DNA from: Parvicella tangerina
Lineage (GTDB): Bacteria > Bacteroidota > Bacteroidia > Flavobacteriales_D > Parvicellaceae
Direction of reading: 5' to 3'
Assembly (NCBI RefSeq): GCF_907165195.1
Contig: NZ_OU015584.1
Coordinates: forward strand, 3,916,027-3,980,026
DNA: 64,000 bases
The first letter of the stretch is position 1; every line of letters starts with the position of its first letter. Position numbers and translations under genes: made by a program. This document shows positions 1-8,093 of the stretch, piece after piece. The notes under the pieces were generated by a model. It searched no databases. It was given only the letters and a program-made list of their open reading frames with translations, and had not been told where the DNA came from.

Positions 1-367
1 CCCGAAGTGTCGGGACAAGGCTTATCCAACTCCGGAGTCGATCTAGGCGCAAAGACTAAGTGCGGCCAGGTGATCACTGTGTGCTTCCCGGTCTCTTCTC
101 GATACAATGCTCATTTCTTTCGCATCACTCGAAGTGACCTCATTCTCGTTGCTAGGCCAGTTTAGCAATATACGATGAAGATTATAGACTACTCTTCAAC
201 GATGATTTTAAGACTTGTCTAAACCTTCACCAATCTTCTTCTTAGATTAGGTTTAACTACTCATTAACAAAGGTATAGTAGTTTACTTAAACGGTTATTT
301 ATTCGTATAAATCTACGTTTTTATTTGTTTTGATCAAAATGTTCACCTCATTTTGCATTCAAAAAGC
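1..367. other. Non-coding region upstream of the recombinase
   Basis: No convincing coding region lies here. A perfect 12-bp palindrome (TTTTGATCAAAA, 328-339) sits about 30 bp before the recombinase start and could be an operator or part of its promoter; no clear TAnnTTTG box accompanies it. No attC-like core was found on this side, so the array appears to extend only downstream of the recombinase. Confidence 0.5.
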
Positions 368-1498
368 ATGGCTGCTACCCTGACCCTAAGACATATTAGT
401 ATTGACAACGCTCCTTGCATTGGTTTATCTTTTCCGCATCGGCCGGATGTTGTGAAGTGTGTTACCTCCATTCCGAATGTGCAATATGACGATGATTCAC
501 AGCAGTATTACTTATATAATTCGAAAAAGAACCTAAAACTGATTTACGCATATTGTAAGGGGCGTGTTTGGGTATCTGGCGATGATTTCTTTAAGCGTGA
601 CAATCCTAACTTGGGTAGCAATCCGATGGAGGCGGATTTTGAGGTATACAGTTCTGAGACGTATCATCGAAAGGTGCCTGAATCTTACTTAAACAAGTTG
701 AAATTGAAGCGTTATTCTGCGAACACTGCACGTGTGTATTGCGGTATGTTTGAACGCTTTATTAACTATTATTTGGAGATTCCGGTGGATCGGATAGACG
801 AGCGTGATATTGAGGCTTATTTAATAAAGATGGTGGAGGAAGGGCGTTCTCCGTCTTATCAAAACCAGATGATCAATGCGATTAAGTTTTATTACGAGAT
901 TGTATTGGACATGCCGAATCGTTTTTATAAGGTGGATCGGCCGATGGCGGCTAAGAAACTGCCGGAGGTATTGAGCACGGAGGAAGTGGCCACCATGCTG
1001 AAGGGGTGTAAGAATTTGAAGCATCAATGCATTTTATCTTTGTTGTATTCTGCAGGGTTACGCAGGAATGAGTTGTTGAACTTGAAGCTGCAGGATATAT
1101 TGAGTGATCGGATGATGATCAGTGTGAAGAGTGCCAAGGGTAACAAGGATAGGATGACGGTATTGAGTGAGCAGGTTTTGCATAAATTACGGGATTATTA
1201 TAAGGTATATCGACCGAAGGTTTATTTGTTTGAGGGTCCAAATGGTGGGAAATATAGTAGCACTAGTGTGGGCAACATCGTTCGTAAAGCAGCTCAGGCC
1301 GCTGGTATTCAGAAGCGAGTGACTGCTCATACGTTGCGTCATAGTTTTGCGACACACTTATTGGAAGCTGGGACAGATTTGCGCTACATCCAGGTATTAT
1401 TAGGGCATGAAAGCACCAAGACTACTGAGGTTTACACGCAGGTTGCGACAAATTTTGCACAGGGGATAAAAAGTCCGATAGATTCCTTAAATTTGTAG
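368..1498 (+). CDS. Tyrosine recombinase (integron-integrase-like, no IntI insertion)
   Basis: A 376-residue site-specific tyrosine recombinase, presumed to insert and excise the cassettes that follow. The catalytic set is complete: R232 (AGLRRNE), the HxxR pair H321/R324 (AHTLRH), H347 (LLGH) and nucleophile Y356. Residues about 100-195 look like the core-binding SAM-like domain; the first 100 residues are an extra N-terminal domain. R232 to H321 is 89 residues, as in XerD-type enzymes. Canonical IntI enzymes have a further insertion of roughly 30-40 residues there, so this is not a classical IntI. The tail (GIKSPIDSL) does resemble the GVRSPLD tail of IntI1. The ATG at 368 is preferred over a TTG 15 bp upstream. 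The stop codon lies 45 bp before the first CGTT core and the gene points into the array, unlike classical integrons where int diverges from it. Confidence 0.9.
   Translation: MAATLTLRHISIDNAPCIGLSFPHRPDVVKCVTSIPNVQYDDDSQQYYLYNSKKNLKLIYAYCKGRVWVSGDDFFKRDNPNLGSNPMEADFEVYSSETYHRKVPESYLNKLKLKRYSANTARVYCGMFERFINYYLEIPVDRIDERDIEAYLIKMVEEGRSPSYQNQMINAIKFYYEIVLDMPNRFYKVDRPMAAKKLPEVLSTEEVATMLKGCKNLKHQCILSLLYSAGLRRNELLNLKLQDILSDRMMISVKSAKGNKDRMTVLSEQVLHKLRDYYKVYRPKVYLFEGPNGGKYSSTSVGNIVRKAAQAAGIQKRVTAHTLRHSFATHLLEAGTDLRYIQVLLGHESTKTTEVYTQVATNFAQGIKSPIDSLNL
1488..1495 (+). promoter_or_regulatory. Possible cassette promoter -7 box at the recombinase stop codon
   Basis: TAAATTTG matches the Bacteroidota -7 consensus TAnnTTTG and overlaps the last codons of the recombinase. 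A transcript would start just before the primary hairpin site and run into cassette 1, as expected of an integron Pc promoter. No TTTG lies at the ideal -33 spacing (the nearest, 1454-1457, is 30 bp upstream), so the call is weak. Confidence 0.3.
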
Positions 1499-1500
1499 GA

Positions 1501-1551
1501 CACATAATGTATATAACAACCACTAGTGGCTGTTATACATTCGTTGGCAAA
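1501..1551 (+). other. Primary integration site (attI-like hairpin)
   Basis: A near-perfect hairpin centred on CCACTAGTGG (1520-1529), with outer arms at 1506-1519 and 1530-1541 and two mispaired positions, runs directly into the core CGTTGGCAAA (1542-1551). It lacks the long variable loop of the downstream attC-like sites and has no matching YAAC arm, so it is the fixed entry point rather than a cassette end. Its ATAATGTATATAA arm resembles the AACAATGTATATAA arm of several attC sites in the array, tying it to the same recognition system. Confidence 0.7.
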
Positions 1552-1579
1552 CATAAAAATGAAAATATTAAAATAAATT

Positions 1580-2125
1580 ATGAAAAAAACATTATTATTA
1601 ACATCAGTTCTAACAGGATTAACATTTTCTGCTATTTCACAGAACTCTAATTGCGAAGATTCTTTAAATATCTTGCAAAAAAAAATAGACTACTTAGAAC
1701 AAAGAAGTCCTGAATATAAAGCAACTTATTTAGCTAAAACAAGCACATATGAATTACAATTTTTAGACGCAAGCTTTGAGAGTTCAGGAAAATATAAAGT
1801 GAACCTTTTGTTAAAAAATACAGGCGATGATAAAGTCATCATCATTATACCCGAAGATATAGACCTAATAGACGAAAAAGGAAATGGTTATAATTGTACT
1901 GATATTAAATTAGGTAACTCAGAAATAAAATACAGTAGTAGCTGGGGTAAGTGTGCTACAAACACTATTTATACCAACGTACCTACTAAATTATCTTTGA
2001 CATTTGACTCGGCTAATGACATTGACTTTATCGCTATTTGTGTTATTAAATTAGTAATGGACAAACAAGCTTATAATGCACCAAAGCTGACACTTAAATT
2101 AAATAATATTCAGACTAAAAAATAA
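1580..2125 (+). CDS. Secreted protein of unknown function (cassette 1, gene 1)
   Basis: A 181-residue protein with an N-terminal signal peptide ending near AISQ. A short coiled-coil-like stretch (about residues 25-45) is followed by a beta-rich domain from about residue 55. That domain is clearly homologous to the next gene: both share SSGKYxV, NTxYxNVPTKLSL and a C-terminal APKxTLKLN block. The fold resembles periplasmic immunoglobulin-like (DUF4352-type) domains, but I do not recognise a named family. It is the first gene after the primary site and therefore best placed for expression from a recombinase-end promoter. Confidence 0.75.
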   Translation: MKKTLLLTSVLTGLTFSAISQNSNCEDSLNILQKKIDYLEQRSPEYKATYLAKTSTYELQFLDASFESSGKYKVNLLLKNTGDDKVIIIIPEDIDLIDEKGNGYNCTDIKLGNSEIKYSSSWGKCATNTIYTNVPTKLSLTFDSANDIDFIAICVIKLVMDKQAYNAPKLTLKLNNIQTKK

Positions 2126-2138
2126 TCAATATACTAAA

Positions 2139-2600
2139 ATGAAACAATTTATAATACTCACAATTATTGCCATCTTTTTCGTTTCTTGTTCAACAGTAAA
2201 AGAAGTCAGCTCAACAACAAATTTTGAAGTGACTTTTGTTAGTGCAAAAGCAGAATCTTCTGGAAAATATAGAGTTGATTTATTAATAAAAAACCTAGGC
2301 GGTGACAAATTAATCTTTATACAATCTGAAAAAGTAACATTAATAGATAAGGAAGGTGTAAACTATACCTGTTCGGACATAGTGTTAGGTAACTCAAAAC
2401 TGAAATATGATAGTTATTGGGGGAAATGTATAACAAACACTCTTTATTCAAACGTACCGACAAAACTATCTCTTTACTTCGACACGGCAGAAAACATAGA
2501 ATACATCTCAACTTGTGCTATTGAATTAATTCTTGAAAAAAAATCTTTAGATGCTCCTAAAATCACTTTAAAATTAAACGACATTTCAACTGAGAAATAA
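2139..2600 (+). CDS. Lipoprotein paralogous to the preceding gene (cassette 1, gene 2)
   Basis: A 153-residue lipoprotein with lipobox FVSC (Cys at about residue 17). From residue 28 on it aligns along its length with the upstream protein, including the conserved cysteine pair around YTCSDI and WGKCITN. The two genes are 13 bp apart and sit in one cassette, so the duplication predates or accompanied cassette formation. Function unknown; a cell-surface or periplasmic role is likely. Confidence 0.75.
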   Translation: MKQFIILTIIAIFFVSCSTVKEVSSTTNFEVTFVSAKAESSGKYRVDLLIKNLGGDKLIFIQSEKVTLIDKEGVNYTCSDIVLGNSKLKYDSYWGKCITNTLYSNVPTKLSLYFDTAENIEYISTCAIELILEKKSLDAPKITLKLNDISTEK

Positions 2601-2606
2601 TAACGA

Positions 2607-2807
2607 TTTGCCAACAAGGGCTATAGTTAATGTGGGTTTTTGTAGTAAATTAAAGGTTTAGAGCAATAAATTAACACCGCTAAATCTTTGATTTAGCTTT
2701 TAAAAGGAAATTAAGTTAAAAACAAAATACAAAGATTTAGCTACGTGCGGAATTGATAACTATCGCATTTCAATCCCACACTAACCATAGCCAGGTCGTT
2801 GGGCACA
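2607..2807 (+). repeat. attC-like site 1
   Basis: Left arm TTTGCCAAC (2607-2615) is the exact complement of this cassette's own start (GTTGGCAAA, 1543-1551). The main stem pairs GGCTATAGTTAATGTGGG with the segment ending CATAGCC near 2792. Inside, GCTAAATC...GATTTAGC (2679-2697) can fold alone or pair with 2729-2741. Core GTTGGGCACA is at 2798-2807. Confidence 0.85.
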
Positions 2808-2877
2808 ATGTGAACAAAAACTGTAAAACTCATTGAAAATTGTTGAAACCGAAATCTAAAATTTTTAAATTTACGTT

Positions 2878-4077
2878 ATGAATACAATAGTAAGAGAACC
2901 AGTAGTAACGTATAATCAAATAAATTTAAGTTTTGCTAATTACACCAAAGAGCGTAAACTTGAACCTCTTGTAAAATGGGCAGGAGGAAAAGAACAGGAA
3001 CTAAAATATATCATTCCGAATCTTCCTGACTATTTTGAAAATTATTACGAGCCTTTTGTTGGTGGTGGTTCAGTATATACAGCAATCCAAGCAAAGGAAT
3101 ATTTTATAAACGACAAAGCTCACGAATTAATTGATTTGTATAAAATCATAGTTTCGGACGAAAGAGAAATGTTTTTCAATGCGATTGAGGAAATAATTCA
3201 CAATTGGGAAGTTTTAGGAAACATTTCGGAAAAAAATCAGAGTTTTTTTATAAAAATCTATAAAGATTTTGCCTGCGGCAAAATATCTAAAGATATTTTG
3301 TCCAATAAAATCTATGAGTTCATTTTAAAAAACTCTAAAGAATTTAACGGACTTTTTTCCTCATATTTTAATTTTAATATTGAGAATTTCCTAAAAGAAA
3401 TAAAGAAAAATTTAGTTCGTAAAACTTCAAGAATGAAAGTTCTTGAACAAGAAAAAGGAAAATTACCCGATAAAGATATTTTAGACAATATCGAAACTGC
3501 ATTGAAAAGTGCGTTTTATATGCACTTTCGACATATTTACAATTTTCATAAAAAATACGAACTAAACCAAGCCTTTTATACAGCAATATTCTTATTCATC
3601 AGAAATTACGCTTATTCTGGAATGTTTCGTTACAATTCAAAAGGCGAATTTAATGTTCCTTATGGCGGAATTGCTTACAACAAAAAGAACTTTAGAAAGA
3701 AGATAGAATATCTAAAATCAGAACCTTTACAAGAATTGTTATCTAAAACTAATATTGTAAATGCAGATTTTCAAGACTTTTTCAATATTTACGAGCCAAC
3801 TGAAAATGATTTTATTTTTTTAGACCCACCATATGATACAGAATTCAGTACTTATGCTCAAAACGATTTTGTAAAAACCGACCAAAAAAGGCTTGCTGAC
3901 TTTTTAATTAATAACTGTAAAGCAAAATGGATGATGATTATAAAAAATACCGACTTCATTTTTGATTTATACAATCATCCTAACATTAAGATTTCAACGT
4001 TTGACAAAACTTATTTAGTAAGTTTTATGAATAGAAATGATAAAAATGTTGAGCATCTTTTAATTACAAATTATTAA
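2878..4077 (+). CDS. DNA adenine N6-methyltransferase, Dam/D12 class (cassette 2)
   Basis: A 399-residue D12-class N6-adenine methyltransferase. Motifs visible: KWAGGK (residues 33-38), the AdoMet-binding FVGGGS (60-65) and the catalytic DPPY beginning at D316. It is longer than Dam (about 270 residues) because of a long insertion between the AdoMet motif and the catalytic motif, as in many type II restriction-modification methylases. The partner gene starts 8 bp after its stop and looks like a nuclease, so this is most likely the modification half of a cassette-borne type II system. The recognition sequence cannot be read from the protein. Confidence 0.88.
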   Translation: MNTIVREPVVTYNQINLSFANYTKERKLEPLVKWAGGKEQELKYIIPNLPDYFENYYEPFVGGGSVYTAIQAKEYFINDKAHELIDLYKIIVSDEREMFFNAIEEIIHNWEVLGNISEKNQSFFIKIYKDFACGKISKDILSNKIYEFILKNSKEFNGLFSSYFNFNIENFLKEIKKNLVRKTSRMKVLEQEKGKLPDKDILDNIETALKSAFYMHFRHIYNFHKKYELNQAFYTAIFLFIRNYAYSGMFRYNSKGEFNVPYGGIAYNKKNFRKKIEYLKSEPLQELLSKTNIVNADFQDFFNIYEPTENDFIFLDPPYDTEFSTYAQNDFVKTDQKRLADFLINNCKAKWMMIIKNTDFIFDLYNHPNIKISTFDKTYLVSFMNRNDKNVEHLLITNY

Positions 4078-4085
4078 TAATAACA

Positions 4086-4862
4086 ATGGCACACACAGAA
4101 GCACAGATAAGAAGAGCAATAAAACCACTATTAACTGTTTATGGCGAATTAAACACATCAGAAGTTAAAAATTTATTACATACAGTTTTAACTTTTGATG
4201 CTGAAGACAATATAAAATCGAAAACCCGCAATGAAACTCTTATTATTCAACGTATAGGTAATATTGTCGCACATCAAGGGGAAAAAGTGAAAGTTTATGA
4301 TGAAGGCTTTATAGTTGATAAAAATTATAGACCGGCAAAATTTTCTCTTTTAAATCCTATTTCTAATAAAGTCATTCAGCCTAATGAAGTAACGACAATT
4401 AAGGAAAAAACAAAACGGTTTATTGGGCGTAAAGTTGACTGGGAAAAAGTAAGAGACAGAAATAATGAAATAGGAGACCAAGGTGAGGAATTTGTTTTGG
4501 AATTTGAAATTGACCGATTAATAGAAACTTTATCGTTAGAAAGAGCAAAAGCAATGCAAAATGTTCAGCATTTGAGTAGATTGCAAGGAGATGGTTTAGG
4601 TTATGATATTTCCTCAATAAATGATGATGGTTCACCTCGTTATATCGAAGTTAAAACAACAAGTGGTGATTTTAATCAACCATTTTTTATGAGCGAAAAT
4701 GAGAGAAGATTTTTTGAGGAATATGGAGACTCTGCTTTTATTTACCGAGTATATAACTTTGATAAAGAAGCTCGACACGGAAACGTTAAAATTATAAGCA
4801 GTAGTGAATTATTTTCCGATTTTACTTTTGACACAACAACTTGGAAAGTAACACCGAAATAA
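4086..4862 (+). CDS. Restriction-endonuclease-like protein, DUF3883-type (cassette 2)
   Basis: A 258-residue protein. The C-terminal half (about 125-255) has the DUF3883 layout: GDQGEEFVLEFE, then DGLGYDISS and YIEVKTTSG, giving the D...ExK catalytic pattern of PD-(D/E)xK nucleases. The N-terminal 100 residues resemble a DNA-binding winged-helix region. Adjacent and co-directional with the adenine methylase, it is inferred to be the cognate restriction enzyme, although DUF3883 proteins also occur in other defence systems. The stop codon is followed within 6 bp by the cassette-end arm. Confidence 0.75.
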   Translation: MAHTEAQIRRAIKPLLTVYGELNTSEVKNLLHTVLTFDAEDNIKSKTRNETLIIQRIGNIVAHQGEKVKVYDEGFIVDKNYRPAKFSLLNPISNKVIQPNEVTTIKEKTKRFIGRKVDWEKVRDRNNEIGDQGEEFVLEFEIDRLIETLSLERAKAMQNVQHLSRLQGDGLGYDISSINDDGSPRYIEVKTTSGDFNQPFFMSENERRFFEEYGDSAFIYRVYNFDKEARHGNVKIISSSELFSDFTFDTTTWKVTPK

Positions 4863-4867
4863 AACAC

Positions 4868-5002
4868 TGTGCCCAACAATGGCTATAAGTAATTGCTTGT
4901 TCTCGCCTACTTCTGAAAATCCTAGCGGATTTTCAGCTTGGTGTGTACTTGCAAAGTTAAGTGCTAAACCACGCAACTACTCATAGCCGAGACCGTTGTA
5001 TG
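4868..5002 (+). repeat. attC-like site 2
   Basis: Left arm TGTGCCCAAC (4868-4877) complements the cassette 2 start GTTGGGCACA exactly (10 bp). Stem AATGGCTATAAGTAATTGC pairs with GCAACTACTCATAGCC. Right core GTTGTATG is at 4995-5002. Confidence 0.85.
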
Positions 5003-5016
5003 TCATTAAAAACTGA

Positions 5017-5592
5017 ATGTATAAATTTTTAACCTTAATCTTGATTTTAATAGTTTCACCAATTTTAGGTGGAATTTATGGAATATTACACGACCAAATA
5101 ACTTACTCTATTTCGCCTGAATATTATTCGAAATTTAAGTTTATTCAGTTCGGACTTGAAAATTGGGGTTTAGGAGAAAATATTGGAACACTAGCAAATC
5201 CTGAAATTAAACTAGAAAACCCAAGATTTGGTGCGAGTATTGTCGGAACTTTAGCTACGTGGTGGGTTGGTATGATAATCGGAATAATTCTTGGACTTAT
5301 CGGACTGATTCACAAAAATGGAAAGATGATGTTTAAAACGACTATGAAATCGTTTATTCTAACAACTATTATTGCATTATTAACAGGAATTATTGGACTT
5401 GGATACGGGAAATTATTCCTGACCGAAAATAGACCAAATTGGAATTTACCTGAAAACTTGATTGATTATGATAGTTTTATAATGGTTGGTTCAATGCACA
5501 ACTTTAGTTATTTAGGTGGTTTGATTGGTCTAATAGCTGGAATTATATATAGCGTGAGACAAAAAAGGAAAACGCCATACAACAAGGTATAA
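5017..5592 (+). CDS. Integral membrane protein of unknown function (cassette 3)
   Basis: A 191-residue protein with about four transmembrane segments: residues 3-25, 78-100, 110-130 and 158-180. No family recognised. The stop codon lies inside the attC left arm, so the last residues are encoded by the recombination site. Sole gene of its cassette. Confidence 0.65.
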   Translation: MYKFLTLILILIVSPILGGIYGILHDQITYSISPEYYSKFKFIQFGLENWGLGENIGTLANPEIKLENPRFGASIVGTLATWWVGMIIGIILGLIGLIHKNGKMMFKTTMKSFILTTIIALLTGIIGLGYGKLFLTENRPNWNLPENLIDYDSFIMVGSMHNFSYLGGLIGLIAGIIYSVRQKRKTPYNKV

Positions 5593-5775
5593 AAATAATA
5601 AGGGTTAAGTACCAAACCCAAAGTTGGTGCAAATTAACAAAGTCCGCCAAATTTACAATTTGACGGTTAAATGAAAAGAAAGTTAACGGTAAAATTGTAA
5701 ATTTGGCTAAGTGATAAACCGAAAAGTAAGTGCATTTTAATCCCTTACTATTCTTATACTAGACCGTTACCACAC
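5576..5775 (+). repeat. attC-like site 3
   Basis: Left arm CATACAAC (5576-5583) complements the cassette 3 start GTTGTATG (8 bp, the shortest match in the array). The inner hairpin at 5644-5666 (CCGCCAAATT...AATTTGACGG) is followed by a third strand at 5692-5706 that complements it. Right core GTTACCACAC is at 5766-5775. Confidence 0.85.
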
Positions 5776-5789
5776 ATTTAAAAAAACTA

Positions 5790-6434
5790 ATGGCATTACC
5801 TGAACATTCAAAAATAATAAACAAAGTTGCTCGTGGAATTTTCAAAGAATATGGAATTGAGCGTAAAGGACAATCTCGCACTTGGTTGGACGACCAATAT
5901 TGGTACACCACAATTATAGAATTTCAGCCATTTAAAGACAGACAAGGAACGTGTTTGAATGTTGGAATAAATTTTCATTGGTACGAACAGGAATATTTTT
6001 CGTTTGATATTGGAAATCGTGAATCGGATTTTATTGATTTTAAAAGCGAAAAACAGTTTCAATCAGAAATGGAATCTTTGACAGAAAAAGCACTTAAACT
6101 GACTATCGAATTGCGAAAGAAAATGGCTGATTTAAAAAGTGCTGAACAGACTATAATAAATCACAAATTCACAAGCGACAATCTTTGGGGTAATTATCAT
6201 CGAGCAATTATTTGCGGACTGAACAACGAACCAAAAAAATCAGACAAGTATTTTAATGAGATTTTAAAAAACGATTTTGATGCTCCTTGGGCCAAAAAAT
6301 TAAAAGATAGAATATTGGTTTTAAAAACTGACCTAAATAATGTAGCCAAATTTCAAAATAATATCGACAGAATTATTGAGAGAACTCGGAAAGAGAAAAA
6401 ATTAAAAGAAATTGAAATAAAAAACGTGTGGTAA
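5790..6434 (+). CDS. DUF4304-like protein, copy 1 (cassette 4)
   Basis: A 214-residue soluble protein. The N-terminal 110 residues (KGQSRTW, then FQPFKD and NVGINFHW) resemble the DUF4304 pattern of a charged aromatic beta-rich domain of unknown function. The C-terminal third is helical and lysine-rich. Nothing suggests catalysis. The TAA stop overlaps the attC arm GTGTGGTAAC. An identical second copy follows 787 bp downstream. Confidence 0.7.
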   Translation: MALPEHSKIINKVARGIFKEYGIERKGQSRTWLDDQYWYTTIIEFQPFKDRQGTCLNVGINFHWYEQEYFSFDIGNRESDFIDFKSEKQFQSEMESLTEKALKLTIELRKKMADLKSAEQTIINHKFTSDNLWGNYHRAIICGLNNEPKKSDKYFNEILKNDFDAPWAKKLKDRILVLKTDLNNVAKFQNNIDRIIERTRKEKKLKEIEIKNVW

Positions 6435-6562
6435 CAATGTATATAAAAAATAGGCGAAACAGTAATAAATTAAAGGATTTTGGTTCGTATCAAACTTTGT
6501 GCTTAACCGAAAATATAGTGCTTTGTAATCGCCTACTTTTCATATACTAACCGTTACCACAC
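6426..6562 (+). repeat. attC-like site 4
   Basis: Left arm GTGTGGTAAC (6426-6435) exactly complements the cassette start GTTACCACAC. Stem TATATAAAAAATAGGCGA pairs with TCGCCTACTTTTCATATA. The right core GTTACCACAC (6553-6562) belongs to the duplicate. Close relative of sites 5 and 7. Confidence 0.85.
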
Positions 6563-6576
6563 ATTTAAAAAAACTA

Positions 6577-7221
6577 ATGGCATTACCTGAACATTCAAAA
6601 ATAATAAACAAAGTTGCTCGTGGAATTTTCAAAGAATATGGAATTGAGCGTAAAGGACAATCTCGCACTTGGTTGGACGACCAATATTGGTACACCACAA
6701 TTATAGAATTTCAGCCATTTAAAGACAGACAAGGAACGTGTTTGAATGTTGGAATAAATTTTCATTGGTACGAACAGGAATATTTTTCGTTTGATATTGG
6801 AAATCGTGAATCGGATTTTATTGATTTTAAAAGCGAAAAACAGTTTCAATCAGAAATGGAATCTTTGACAGAAAAAGCACTTAAACTGACTATCGAATTG
6901 CGAAAGAAAATGGCTGATTTAAAAAGTGCTGAACAGACTATAATAAATCACAAATTCACAAGCGACAATCTTTGGGGTAATTATCATCGAGCAATTATTT
7001 GCGGACTGAACAACGAACCAAAAAAATCAGACAAGTATTTTAATGAGATTTTAAAAAACGATTTTGATGCTCCTTGGGCCAAAAAATTAAAAGATAGAAT
7101 ATTGGTTTTAAAAACTGACCTAAATAATGTAGCCAAATTTCAAAATAATATCGACAGAATTATTGAGAGAACTCGGAAAGAGAAAAAATTAAAAGAAATT
7201 GAAATAAAAAACGTGTGGTAA
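6577..7221 (+). CDS. DUF4304-like protein, copy 2 (cassette 5)
   Basis: Identical in sequence to the gene at 5790-6434. No divergence is visible, so the duplication is recent or maintained by recombination. Function unknown. Confidence 0.7.
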   Translation: MALPEHSKIINKVARGIFKEYGIERKGQSRTWLDDQYWYTTIIEFQPFKDRQGTCLNVGINFHWYEQEYFSFDIGNRESDFIDFKSEKQFQSEMESLTEKALKLTIELRKKMADLKSAEQTIINHKFTSDNLWGNYHRAIICGLNNEPKKSDKYFNEILKNDFDAPWAKKLKDRILVLKTDLNNVAKFQNNIDRIIERTRKEKKLKEIEIKNVW

Positions 7222-7348
7222 CAATGTATATAAAAAATAGGCGAAACAGTAATAAATTAAAGGATTTTGGTTCGTATCAAACTTTGTGCTTAACCGAAAA
7301 TATAGTGCTTTGTAATCGCCTACTTTTCATATACTAACCGTTATAGCC
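7213..7348 (+). repeat. attC-like site 5
   Basis: Identical to site 4 up to the CGTT. Left arm GTGTGGTAAC is at 7213-7222; the right core GTTATAGCC (7340-7348) belongs to cassette 6. Confidence 0.85.
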
Positions 7349-7388
7349 AATTTCCAGAAGAACGTAAATAAATTACGTTTAAGGTGTT

Positions 7389-7396
7389 TATTTTTG
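7389..7396 (+). promoter_or_regulatory. Possible -7 box of the cassette 6 operon
   Basis: TATTTTTG fits TAnnTTTG and ends 15 bp before the ATG at 7412, so the cassette may carry its own promoter. No TTTG is seen at the -33 distance. Confidence 0.35.
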
Positions 7397-7411
7397 TATA
7401 AAAAGATAGAA

Positions 7412-7933
7412 ATGGATTATAAAAAAGATACATATAAAGAGATCGTAGTTAACTGGGAAAAGGGTTCAGCAATTGAAACGTATGAAGATTTTCAAAACTA
7501 TTGTAAATTACACCCTAAGCCCAATAATTTTAAACAATATGGTTGTGTTGATGAGGGGTTAAAAACATCAGATCAAATTTTCTATCAAATATATGGTGAC
7601 CACCATGTTTACGGTCGAAATACTTTACTATACATAGGGATCTCAAAAGATGTTTTAAGTCGTTTTAGGCATCATTTAAATGGTGTTTTCAAATACGTGA
7701 ATAATAAAAGTATATCAATCGGTCGTGCTGACACCTTTCTTAATAATATGGAGGAAGTTGAATCTATTTTAATCGCAAATCACAAACCTGCTTTCAATAA
7801 AACATTTATACACGATTTGCATGAAGACTCACGTAATATGGACCGTGATGACACAAACAAAATTATCATCATCAATAATGGAAACAACGGAATGCTTAAA
7901 ACCTGTTGTACTAATTACTGGTGGGTGAATTAA
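7412..7933 (+). CDS. GIY-YIG-type nuclease-like protein (cassette 6, gene 1)
   Basis: A 173-residue protein. A diverged GIY-YIG core is visible: FYQIYG in place of the GIY strand, LLYIGISKD around Y74-G76, then the catalytic-helix arginine and histidines in SRFRHHL, and a downstream glutamate in MEEVESILI. The tail is basic and then Trp-rich (NYWWVN). The ATG at 7412 is chosen over a TTG 18 bp upstream, which lies within the putative promoter. The next two genes look functionally linked (UVR motif and DnaB-like ATPase), suggesting a small nuclease complex. The substrate is unknown. Confidence 0.7.
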   Translation: MDYKKDTYKEIVVNWEKGSAIETYEDFQNYCKLHPKPNNFKQYGCVDEGLKTSDQIFYQIYGDHHVYGRNTLLYIGISKDVLSRFRHHLNGVFKYVNNKSISIGRADTFLNNMEEVESILIANHKPAFNKTFIHDLHEDSRNMDRDDTNKIIIINNGNNGMLKTCCTNYWWVN

Positions 7934-7946
7934 AAAATAGATAATT

Positions 7947-8093
7947 ATGAATAAAAAAGAAATTGAAAATAAAATTGCTGAATTGAATAAAAAGAAAGAG
8001 GAAGCAACCAAAAAACAAGATTATCCATATGCAGCATTGATGCGTGATAGAATCAAAGAACTTAACGATCAGTTAAAAGAAAAAACGAAATGA
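7947..8093 (+). CDS. 48-aa UVR-motif protein (cassette 6, gene 2)
   Basis: A small gene between its neighbours, 13 bp after the GIY-YIG gene; its TGA overlaps the ATG of the next gene (ATGA). The whole peptide is one UVR motif: a lysine-rich helix followed by QDYPYAALMRDRIKEL. In UvrB/UvrC this motif mediates their contact. UvrC itself combines a GIY-YIG domain with a UVR motif, so the cassette seems to carry these two modules on separate polypeptides. The tight packing makes a real gene likely. Confidence 0.75.
   Translation: MNKKEIENKIAELNKKKEEATKKQDYPYAALMRDRIKELNDQLKEKTK

Larger units (their letters stand above)
5767..7340 (+). repeat. Exact tandem duplication of a whole 787-bp cassette
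   Basis: Units 5767-6553 and 6554-7340 are identical as far as I can read, including gene and attC, with boundaries at the G/TT of the CGTT core. This is what two integrase-mediated insertions of the same circular cassette, or an unequal exchange between attC sites, would produce. Confidence 0.9.

Noticed and set aside
368..1498. Canonical integron integrase (IntI)
   Set aside because: Motif spacing shows no room for the IntI-specific insertion. Orientation relative to the cassettes is also wrong for a classical integron.
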